Shown here piece after piece: positions 55,269 through 64,000 of a DNA stretch of 64,000 bases. Source of the stretch: Mesostigma viride (taxonomy: Eukaryota > Streptophyta > Mesostigmatophyceae > Mesostigmatales > Mesostigmataceae); NCBI GenBank assembly GCA_009746045.1, contig RPFO01000080.1, positions 770,420-834,419 on the forward strand. Reading direction: 5' to 3'. Numbering within the stretch: the stretch's first letter is position 1; each line of letters starts with the position of its first letter. The notes beneath the pieces are model-generated. The model was not told the origin of the DNA and did not search any database. It saw only the letters and a list, made by a program, of their open reading frames with translations. The translations under genes were made by a program, and so were the position numbers.

Positions 55269-57734
55269 TGTCAAATATCTAGCGATGTTTCTCTACTTTT
55301 GTCACGCATTATGTTATCACGCATTATATGCGGGGAAAATTGACGCCGTCAGCTAGGTGTTTATTTACACGACTTGTTGTTGGGTTTGCATCCCTATTAA
55401 TTGCACCCACAGGTCGTTGACTAGTTTAACTCGTCGTCTGTCCCAACTCAGTCCTAATAATAGGACTGAGTTGACCTTTTTCAACCGTGTGTAGTGACTA
55501 GGTGGGGGGTCCATCCAAGATGCTTAGATCTGGGTCTATGGAGTATTTGATGTCCTCTTGCTGGCAAAAATACTACATCAGTGAAAACTTGACCCAAACT
55601 CCTAAAAATTACATGGATGTATGGCACCGTCGGCGAATTTGCATTTTTGTGTGGAAGCATGAGTGGCAAAAATTGAATAAATTCCATATGCATGTTAAAA
55701 AAATACAGGCATGTAAACAATATAGTTCTTGACCTGTGGCAAAAAACTGGACTCAATTTGGCCACTGGCACTGCCTGAAACACGCCAAATACTGCCAGTC
55801 CTATACATAGGACTGGGCCATGCTAGCAATTTGCAAGCATGTAAGTGCGGTCATACTTCATAGTAGCGTGGCCACAAACCATGTCAATCAGCCCATTTCC
55901 CTTCAGGCATAATAGGAAAACATACTTGCATCATCATATTGCAGTTATATTGTACCTTAGTATGTGTGAAAGCCTATGCATACATATAGGGAATGCGTAT
56001 GGATACGTAGCTACCAAGGGATGTATTATAAGTAATAACCACCGATATAATGGGTAGGTTAGTCACATTTAATTGTTCTTTACAAATATGGACATGGATA
56101 AAACTGTATTACCTTGCCATGACATGGCCAAGATACCTGCTGGCACATTATGACAGTGGTTTATCACCAAGATTTTTCACTCACCCGTATAAGCTTGACA
56201 GTACCCTTGACGCAGCCCATGACCACACAATCATGCAGTATGAACATAGCAAGAGAATAACTAACATCTATGAAAGTGTTTTAACCCATTCAGCACCTAA
56301 AACCTTGTACAGCCACGCTACGGTAAGGCAAATGCCTGGTAAGATCATCTAAAAAGATGGTTTTAGAGAGGGGCAGGCAACGGTCAAGAAAGAGCAGCAA
56401 GACTCAAAACTGACAGCGCATCGCAAGCTTAAACTCATGTAAGAATACCAAGAAACGATGAAGCAGCGATATTCCAGCTTTACCTGGCACGGCTGGCGTT
56501 ACCTTGGCCCAGGCGGTGCCAGCAAAAGTGGCACTTTGTGGCACACAAACCATGACGTGACAGAGTGGTCGAAATCATCAAATCTTTACTGCCACTAGAC
56601 TTAATCTACGACAATACATGATAAAAGGTAGAAAGAAACCTATAAACCCTTCGATTTGATCCGGGAATCAATTGTAGTAATCCATTCCGTCGACCTGCCT
56701 AATCGCAGATTTTTCCAGCAAGAACAGTGCCGACACCCAGTAAATCGCATCCCCGCGAGGTTAAAATTCACTTGTATCATCTTTAGGACATAAAAAATCT
56801 ATTTCCTGGGTTTGGCCCGCAAAATCGTCCGAAAACGTAAACTGCATGCATGGGCGCAAGCCGCCATGGCTAGGTCGTGTATTTCCGGAACTCACGTTTC
56901 GCGTGAAAATGTACCCTTACCACCTGTACTTTCACCGTACGGTTAGCCGCCCAAACCAAATCCAAAAAAATCCCAAAAATATGTCCAAGAAAGATCTTTT
57001 CAAGTAGTATTTGAATAAATTTTGAGAAAAATTTTCTGCCAAATATTCCGACCGGGGCGAATTTTCTACAAAACCTCAAAATTAGGTCCTAAAATTAGGA
57101 CTGAGTTGAACTCAGTCCTAAAATTAGGACCAGGGACAGACGACGAGTTAATATCATATACAATGTTTGAGTGTACTAAAATCCGAATGATGTTGCTCGG
57201 AATACAGCAAGCGTTACCTGTCAGCACCGTTACAGGTGCCGTAATTTACATCGGCTCTCTCCGGATCAGATCAGGTCCGCAGTTTGTGGTGCCGCCCTGG
57301 AGGCGATAGGACTTTGAGCCTATCAGACCACACACACAATGTACCATGATGTGGACAATAGATTACAGGCTGCAAAGTCGTTATTATCTAGTGTTCTTTC
57401 CGTGGTTGTAGAGACGCTAAGCTGCAGTGCCGTCAGATGTAAATCAACGGTGCATAATGCATTAGCCGCCACTACTTTGTGTGCCTAGAGTTGTTTGCTT
57501 GCCTAGCCGTGTGTGGCCCCGACCCAGTGTTGGTCGTGTGACCCTGCCCAGTGTTGGCATTGTCATTTGCCCTGGCCCAGTGTTGGCTATGGTAGACTGC
57601 GCCCAGTGTTGGCCGCACCGTGTTTTCCACTCTCAGTAAACGTATTTTAATACAAGAAGTCTTTTCCATACACTTGTGCAATATCTGGGTCATAACAGGC
57701 AAAAGATCTTTCCTCCGAGCCCCGGTTTCTGACA
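55269..57734 (+). repeat. Element D 5' LTR, interrupted
   Basis: LTR sequence at 55269-55429 and 57152-57734. The latter part holds four copies of a CCCAGTGTTGG motif (about 57525-57612), also in the right LTR. Confidence 0.93.
55430..57147. mobile_element. TTAA-flanked TIR element inside the D LTR
   Basis: 15-bp perfect TIRs CTCGTCGTCTGTCCC / GGGACAGACGACGAG, flanked by TTAA (55426-55429, 57148-57151). The right LTR keeps the empty site (59169-59172). 1,718 bp without a recognisable transposase. TTAA targets are known for piggyBac and Kolobok; the TIR does not start CCY. A 3-bp TTA/TAA (Harbinger-like) reading is also possible. AGTCCTA/TAGGACT palindromes sit near both ends. Confidence 0.88.
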
Positions 57735-57752
57735 TGGTATCGAGTAGCGAGT
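57735..57752 (+). promoter_or_regulatory. Element D primer binding site
   Basis: TGGTATCGAGTAGCGAG directly after the 5' LTR, similar to the initiator-Met tRNA primer site. Confidence 0.7.
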
Positions 57753-57753
57753 G

Positions 57754-58152
57754 ATGCCTATGAACCCATATTTTCCAATTCCCAACGACCGCAACCTGAG
57801 ATCTGGAATTGAGCTTTTTCAATTTCCCGAAGAATCTTGCCCAGACTACCTCGCAAGAGCAAATCTGCTTTTTGCCCAAGTTGAAGACATCTTCCCGGGC
57901 GTGTTTCCTGAATCTGCCTACTGCCGCTGGCTCCTGCGTGGCATTCGACAAGAATTTTTCAACTGTGTGTGTTTCAGCGAACTTCCAGACTTTTCAATCA
58001 GAAATCTACAGGATCTGCTCGACAACAACGCAGTATCTCTGGAGAGATTAAATCACACTTTACTTCACATTACAAATCTCCAACGCAATCAAGAACATGT
58101 CGGGAGGTGCGCCAGCTGTGGCACGAGAAGTCAAGGAGAGCAGCGTTCTTAG
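57754..58152 (+). CDS. Element D leader ORF overlapping Gag
   Basis: About 132 codons (MPMNPYFPIPNDRNLRSGIE ... LLRGIRQEFFNCVCFSEL ... RNLQDLLDNNAVSLERLNHT), overlapping the Gag start by 56 nt in another frame. No domain recognised. It could be the N-terminal part of Gag joined by a frameshift, or a separate leader protein. Confidence 0.5.
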   Translation: MPMNPYFPIPNDRNLRSGIELFQFPEESCPDYLARANLLFAQVEDIFPGVFPESAYCRWLLRGIRQEFFNCVCFSELPDFSIRNLQDLLDNNAVSLERLNHTLLHITNLQRNQEHVGRCASCGTRSQGEQRS

Positions 58153-58981
58153 TGCTCTCAAGAATCTCAACTTTGATGGGAGCGACCCCAAGAAATTCAC
58201 CGGATTCCGAATCAAGGCGGAAGGGCAATTCGACGCCCTCGGATATTCAGATGTACTAGCTGGAAAGGATCCGATCGTGGTAAAGCAGCAAAAAATTGGT
58301 TACGCTGCCCTGATTGCTGGCCTCGACGGCAACGCGCTACTGCATGCCGCTACGGCCCCCAACAAGTATATGCACGAGGCGTGGACCGTCCTGGTTGACG
58401 TCTATGGACGTGACGAAACGACATCCACCCATCAGGCCGCGACACTTGAGGAACTGCTGTCAGCTGAGCAGATTCCCATGGATTCTGTTCCTGCAAATGT
58501 CAATCTCACCGAACGATTGTACCTGCAATATAATAAATTAAGCAACAATAAACTCCATGATTCCATCCTGGTGACATCACACCGCCGCAGACTTCCTGCC
58601 CAGTATGGCCCCGTCCTGGCGGCGTACAACCTTCCCCCCGACTTGACGTGGAAAGACTACAAGACCGCCGTCCTGAAAGTGGACGACCATCTGCGTGTGC
58701 ACCGCGCGGCCCAAGCTGGCAGCTCAGATTCCAGTGCACCAGTGTATCATACTGCTGCCTGCCCCCACTGTGCGGGTACTATCGACGAATCAGTCTTCCT
58801 CACCAAGGGTGGGAAAGTGCTGACCTGCAAGCACTGCCACCGTACCGGTCACACTGAGGATCGCTGCTGGTCCAAGAAGGCGGAGAACAAGTCCAAGAAA
58901 CCTGAGGCGCACTTCACCATGGACGGCGAGCCACTGGCTGACGACGTGGCAGATGTTCCTGCTGGTTTTTTCATTGAGTAG
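58097..58981 (+). CDS. Element D Gag (copia-type) with CCHC knuckle
   Basis: 294 codons from ATG at 58097. The core reads LNFDGSDPKKFTGFRIKAEG, YSDVLAGKDPIVVKQQ, AWTVLVDVYGRDETT and LTERLYLQYNKLSNNKLHD, the order of copia-type (UBN2-like) Gag domains. Cys pairs (CPHC, CKHC) and a knuckle CKHCHRTGHTEDRCW lie at about 250-264. The frame is intact and ends with its own stop just before the polypurine-like TATGGGGGTG and the 3' LTR. It packages the element's RNA; other functions must be supplied in trans. Confidence 0.85.
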   Translation: MSGGAPAVAREVKESSVLSALKNLNFDGSDPKKFTGFRIKAEGQFDALGYSDVLAGKDPIVVKQQKIGYAALIAGLDGNALLHAATAPNKYMHEAWTVLVDVYGRDETTSTHQAATLEELLSAEQIPMDSVPANVNLTERLYLQYNKLSNNKLHDSILVTSHRRRLPAQYGPVLAAYNLPPDLTWKDYKTAVLKVDDHLRVHRAAQAGSSDSSAPVYHTAACPHCAGTIDESVFLTKGGKVLTCKHCHRTGHTEDRCWSKKAENKSKKPEAHFTMDGEPLADDVADVPAGFFIE

Positions 58982-59011
58982 CCGGAATACGTGACATGCA
59001 GTATGGGGGTG

Positions 59012-59755
59012 TGTCAAATATCTAGCGATGTTTCTCTACTTTTGTCACGCATTATGTTATCACGCATTATATGCGGGGAAAATTGACGCCGTCAGCTAGG
59101 TGTTTATTTACACGACTTGTTGTTGGGTTTGCATCCCTATTAATTGCACCCACAGGTCGTTGACTAGTTTAATATCATATACAATGTTTGAGTGTACTAA
59201 AATCCGAATGATGTTGCTCGGAATACAGCAAGCGTTACCTGTCAGCACCGTTACAGGTGCCGTAATTTACATCGGCTCTCTCCGGATCAGATCAGGTCCG
59301 CAGTTTGTGGTGCCGCCCTGGAGGCGATAGGACTTTGAGCCTATCAGACCACACACACAATGTACCATGATGTGGACAATAGATTACAGGCTGCAAAGTC
59401 GTTATTATCTAGTGTTCTTTCCGTGGTTGTAGAGACGCTAAGCTGCAGTGCCGTCAGATGTAAATCAACGGTGCATAATGCATTAGCCGCCACTACTTTG
59501 TGTGCCTAGAGTTGTTTGCTTGCCTAGCCGTGTGTGGCCCCGACCCAGTGTTGGTCGTGTGACCCTGCCCAGTGTTGGCATTGTCATTTGCCCTGGCCCA
59601 GTGTTGGCTATGGTAGACTGCGCCCAGTGTTGGCCGCACCGTGTTTTCCACTCTCAGTAAACGTATTTTAATACAAGAAGTCTTTTCCATACACTTGTGC
59701 AATATCTGGGTCATAACAGGCAAAAGATCTTTCCTCCGAGCCCCGGTTTCTGACA
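59012..59755 (+). repeat. Element D 3' LTR
   Basis: 744 bp, uninterrupted, preceded by the purine-rich GTATGGGGGTG and followed by AAGGT. Confidence 0.95.
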
Positions 59756-59760
59756 AAGGT

Positions 59761-60227
59761 CCGGCGTCCGGTGCTGCGGGTCGCCGTGCCGCGCGCGCCT
59801 TATAATTGGGGCGCCGTCCTCTGGGGACGCCATGGAGGGGTCTGGTGCACCACCGGTCTGTCCGCCTTTGGGGCGAACTCCGGGGACTCGGGGAGTGTCA
59901 GGTGTACCAAAGGACTAGGTCGCTGTTGCCGGAGCTGGGACTGGCCTCCTTTGGGGAGCCCGTCTGCACAGGAGAATACCATGCACACACAGTGACGTGA
60001 GTACTTGTGCCATACCGACTAGTGTGTACCTGTGGTATGTACATACCTCTGTGTGTATGTACATACCTCTAGTGCAACCTGTGGAACTTCTTGTACTTGA
60101 AATGATATTAGCGCACAGCGTTATAGGACCTTCAATTAGCTCTGGCACTTAATTTGTGGTCATCAGCTTGCGCCTTAGCCGACGTCTTGAGCCCACCTTA
60201 CCTTTGTAGCAATGCTTATGATAAGCT
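59761..60227. other. No supported gene
   Basis: GC-rich to about 59960, then a duplicated GTATGTACATACCTCT phrase (60033-60070). No domain recognised. Confidence 0.4.
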
Positions 60228-61260
60228 ATAAATTAATTAATTAGGAACATGACTCCGTTGGGAGTATATGTAGCACATATCCAAGAGAAGGGGCAATATG
60301 GCTTTTAATACATTCTAATTAATGGCTTAAGCTAGTAACTTCCTGCAAGGGTGGGACTGTAATCGACACTTGCTCTAGGTGCACCAAGGGCACCTGCACC
60401 CCCCAGAGTCTCGGGCAACACCCAACTAAGGGGCTGCCTGTCATGGATGGGGGGGGAAAATCTTCATCATGGCTATAAAAGAGCTAGGGCATGGCTTCTC
60501 ATCAGAGAGTGACTCTCTGTATATACAGGGCTGAGCTAATTCTTAATGCATCATCCATGGGGGTCCCATTATAAGCAGGGCGTGGCTAAATTTTGAAACG
60601 CATCATCCATGGCCATTATGGGCGCACATGCATGCGCTGGGGCCGCGTGGTAGGCTAAGCCTTACTACTAATCTACACTACTGCATGCTACTATATTCCC
60701 TAGACTGGGGTGGCAGGGGTTGCCTGCAAGGGCTTGTGGTCGACGTGGATGACGTCCCCCCGCCAGTATACCGGTTTAATCCCCCCTGCGCGTTGCCGAA
60801 GCTGGAGGTAGGTCGGCCATGGCTCGCGTCGCCGTTGTTGCTGGGCCAGGGTCAGGTCGTCGTCCAGTGTGAAGTGAGTCCTCGAGAGCTTCTTGCGGTT
60901 TTTAAAAACAGCTTGTCCGCCATGTACCGCTTAAAGGTGAGGAGCAGGGGGCCGGGCGCCGGGCCAGCCTTACCCCGCGCGCCGGGAACTTGGCGGGCAG
61001 CCGACATCCGCAGCTCACCAGTGATGTGCATGGGGGCAAGAATGTCGCGCTTAAATGCCGTGAGAAGACTCGTCGAGGTCTCATCTGCCGGCTGGTCGAA
61101 GTGCTTGACGATGACATTGTGGCTACGCTGGGTGCGGTCGGCCTCCTCGCGGAGGTCGAGGGCTTGTTGCTTGAGCTGACAGTGCCGCGATGGTGGAGGT
61201 GGTGGTGGAGGAATGGTGCTTGAGCAGGTCCGCCCAGGTCTGGGTGGGAGGATAAGCTAT
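60228..61260 (-). mobile_element. LINE ORF1-like element, copy 2, with complete 3' end
   Basis: On the minus strand a degenerate ORF (about 61260-60720) encodes ILAPMQITGELRMSA..., then MADKL..., TRFTLDDDLTLAQQQRR-type text, as in copy 1. It is followed by about 490 bp of 3' UTR shared in part with 4452-4640 and with the L2 tails at 19440-19630. The end is the conserved hairpin (60247-60271) and a TAATTAATTAAT tail. This links the short L2 tails to an ORF1-like protein. No RT is present, so it needs a partner, or it is a deletion derivative. Confidence 0.6.
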
Positions 61261-61262
61261 GC

Positions 61263-61540
61263 CTCCGCCTACCTATGGTATCAATTGCACTGGTTGTATT
61301 TGACCCACAGTGTTGCGCCCCAGCATGCACCATGCTGTGGAGAGAGCGCTCTGTGGCCTGCCCACTTGCGGCAGTGAGAGAAGCTAGGGCGCACTCCCTC
61401 GGACCTCGCTGTGTATATAGCAAGGAGACAACCCTCGCTGTGTATATAGGGTTGAAGGTTCCTTAACTCTGTATTGGCACCTGGCACGTGACGCAGTCGT
61501 GAACGTGCTTATGGGTTAAATAATATATTAATTAATTAAT
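61263..61540 (+). mobile_element. SINE-like family S copy (plus)
   Basis: Same element as 30262-30535: CCTACCTATGGTAT start, GTGGCCTGCCCACTTGCGGC core, a variant of the CACGTGAC hairpin near 61484-61503 and an AATTAATTAATT tail. A short segment (GCTGTGTATATAG) is duplicated at about 61409-61451. Confidence 0.65.
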
Positions 61541-61580
61541 CAATACTCCCAACGGAGTCAGTATGTTCCTAATCAATTCA
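61541..61580 (+). mobile_element. Minimal L2 tail: hairpin plus tail only
   Basis: ATACTCCCAACGGAGT with a closing GTAT, followed by GTTCCTAATCAATTCATT. Looks like an extremely 5'-truncated L2 insertion joined to the S-family tail. Confidence 0.45.
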
Positions 61581-64000
61581 TTACAGTAATGATGCAGATG
61601 ATATTTGTAACTTTCCCGTTATTATTTTTCTAATGAGATTAGCATAGTACTCCGTCACAATCCGCCACAATCCTACATGGGCGAGCGCCCACGAGGCAGC
61701 CATGGCTGACGGAGGAGCTCATAACTTTCACGTTTGGGCACCGATCTAAGGGGACGGTCCCGGCGCGAATATTTTGGCGCCGAAAAATTTCGCGGTACCC
61801 GTCCGTACCGTGAAAAAGTGGTGCACGGTGCGCGCACCCCTACCGGAGCTGGCCATGGCAACGTGCTTTCAGGCAGAGTAGAAAAAGATAGCTCGCGGAA
61901 TGCAGAGAAACTGTGCTAATCTTAAAAGACGACAAGTTTATGATATTACTTCTTAGCGGAGTTCGCGTTTTTTGCGTGTCGATGATTTTGTTGATGACCA
62001 TCGCCACAGGGGTCCACTCTGACGCAGTTTCGTCGAGAGGAATAAATTAGAATGCACGCTGGCGGCGGTGATTGTCAGGTTTTATGGGCTTTACCTAGAG
62101 TCAAGGATGCGTTTAAATTGTTATTGGTAAAGCTTTAAAAAATTTGCTGGGTTTCGGCAAGATTTCCGTCATGATCGGTAAGACACTCTCCAGGCTAGCG
62201 GGATGCGCGTCTTATTATTCCATGGTTCCAAGGTTGTTCTTTCCTGCGCCGCTGGGCGAAGGACAATGCCGGTAATGGTACGATCGTGTGCTCAGCGTGA
62301 CCCTATGAATGTTTCGCTTCCTTTATGGGTTATCAACGCAAGTTTTCGGCTTCTTTCCGTGCAGTTAGCGCCAGGTATAATGCCATTCCGTACGTGCTGC
62401 GCATCGCCAGATTCCTGGCACCTTTCAGTGGTTTTTATGTACGTTGCATGGCTGGGACGTGTCAAAGCGTGACCGTGGCATATCGTCAAGTTGTCAGGGA
62501 TTTGCTGAGTGGTTTTTTGGAAGGAGATTGCTAACAGCACTCAGTTTTGTGTGAATATTGACGCGGCCTTTCTTAGCAGAGGCTTCATTGTGGTTAGAGG
62601 CTCACCAGCTTGAGTTTGTTTCTTGGCAAACAATTGCGCTGGAAAAAAAGGTGGCAGTGGTTTTTCTGAGGGGCATACTGCATGGGTGGAACTGCACGTA
62701 GGTAGGGGTTATCATTGTCTTGTTGGCCTTCTCCCACTAAAATGGGAGAGCCCTAATTCATATGCTAGCATTGAAGGCAAGGTAACCATGGTAAGAAGCC
62801 TTGGCAAGCAGCATGTATGATAATTCTGCTTTCTCTGTGGGCTGTCTGTTGTTACCCTTGTTGGGCAATTAGTGGATATGGCTTTCTAGGGTGTGTTTGA
62901 ATTTGGTCAGCTTGGTTTTGGGATGATGCCCACACCATAAACCTAGCTGGAATATGCTTTTGAAGTGTTGGCTAGGCATGCATGTAGAGCTACCTGCCTC
63001 ATTGTTGTGCACACAAGCCGACAGGTTGCCCGTGTCGAGGTAAGGCAAGGGCACATGACGTGCCCAGCCACCTCCTTGTACATTGTGGTCGAATTGGGCA
63101 TGGTCAGGAGCCTTTTGGATGGCATAGGAAGTGTTAGTGTGCCTTAATACTCACTAATGCCTTCCTTAGCGCCTGCACAGGTGGCCAACTGCCAAAATTA
63201 ATAACTGCTACAGCTGAGCTCAGAATGCCACCAAACTTTGACAGTGCCTTCTATGGTCATGGCAGAATTTGACTTGTGCTTTTCAGGCCTAATTGATGTG
63301 TTATGAGTGTGTATGGGGACGCCCCCCCTAAAAAAGCGTATTTTTTGGTAAAAATTTAATAACATGAAGGGATGTGCTGATTTTGTTGATCCAATTAGGT
63401 AGAAACCATGTCCCATGACATTTTTATATGGGTTGTGCTTTTGGCATGCAACTGGTTCTCCCACTGTTCTGGGCAAGATGTGCCCCGGACAGCGTTTTTT
63501 TCTATTTTTAGCACATAGCCGGTGTATGGCTGGGGGTAGTACCCCCAACAAGTGGTGGTATGCATGCCCAAACATCATGTTTATGGGCCCCAAACATCAT
63601 TCAGTGGTTGTCAGTTGCATTTCTGTAGTTATTAGGGGGCTTCAGTTTTGATACATTTCCATGGGACCCTCCCCGAATTCGGCTGCGAATATCACAATCG
63701 CTTCGTCTTTCTAAGACGCACACTGTTAATCAGCCGGCCGTCCTAAATTTAGGACTTGGTCCTAAAAAGTCCTAAGGTCACTATAACCGGGGTACCGGGC
63801 AGGGGGGGTCACTATATGGTCCATACCCCTAGTGGACCGTGACCTCCAAGATGTACTCTACCCGTGATACCGGTACATCGTACCCGGATTCCGTACCGGG
63901 TACCGGGTAGATGCGCGGGAATGTACGTACCTCGACCAAAAAAACAGAGATTTTGGGCCAAAAAGGTGGGTGCGGGAATGATGTGCGGCGGATATGGCGA
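61581..64000. other. No supported gene
   Basis: Short frames only. A perfect palindrome GTCCTAAATTTAGGAC lies near 63741 and resembles the ends of the 55430-57147 element. GTACCGGGTA repeats occur near 63870-63910. These may mark further DNA-element debris running off the window. Confidence 0.45.

Larger units (their letters stand above)
55269..59755 (+). mobile_element. Element D: Gag-only LTR retrotransposon
   Basis: LTRs are TGTCAA...TGACA: left 55269-57734 (with a 1.7-kb insertion), right 59012-59755 (744 bp). The left LTR is also 744 bp once the insertion and one TTAA are removed, and the copies look identical. Target duplication AAGGT at 55264-55268 and 59756-59760. The interior (57735-59011) encodes only Gag-like proteins, so protease, integrase and RT must come from another element. 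Confidence 0.95.

Overview
The window looks like a eukaryotic nuclear segment built almost entirely of nested transposable elements, with one convincing cellular gene. Copia-type LTR retrotransposons, CCHC-knuckle Gags, GC-rich coding DNA, large micro- and minisatellites and an intronless HTTM-domain membrane protein fit a green-lineage alga best. The species cannot be identified from the sequence, and several long reading frames look broken by single-base indels (real decay or assembly error).

1-3877: one end of a large terminal-inverted-repeat (TIR) transposon, 'TE-C copy 1'. 3878-8420: remnants of an unknown protein gene, a minus-strand LINE-ORF1-like element, a SINE-like repeat, simple repeats and a minisatellite. 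8421-22641: a large inverted duplication with arms of about 2.8-3 kb. The left arm is split by a 6.4-kb copia element (8487-14877, identical-looking 432-bp LTRs, 5-bp target duplication). Both arms carry a GGAT/GGATGCAT satellite. The spacer (17578-19626) is packed with 5'-truncated LINE/SINE tails. 22642-27376: the HTTM-domain gene (23544-26756) and its flanks. 27377-29898: a possible TTAA-flanked DNA element.

30536-54772 is a four-level nest reconstructed from target-site duplications. Retroelement B was hit by a hAT element (32404-33675, 8-bp duplication). The hAT edge was hit by retrotransposon A (33678-50220, 5-bp duplication). The Gag zinc knuckle of A was hit by TE-C copy 2 (38866-47351, 3-bp duplication). 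Elements A and B share an unusual layout: integrase follows Gag directly, and in A an aspartic-protease-like domain lies between integrase and reverse transcriptase. A also carries an extra ORF before gag and LTRs ending in AGTTAAC/GTTAACT rather than TG/CA. B has a roughly 2.6-kb CAA-repeat block inside gag.

55269-59755: a Gag-only LTR element (D) whose left LTR holds a 1.7-kb TTAA-flanked element. 60228-61575: another ORF1-like minus-strand element and SINE-like copies. The rest to 64000 has no gene I can support.

The strongest candidates for something undescribed are the Gag-INT-PR-RT-RNaseH organisation of A, a conserved 3' stem-loop just before microsatellite tails in at least ten short LINE/SINE-like copies, and the large TE-C family.
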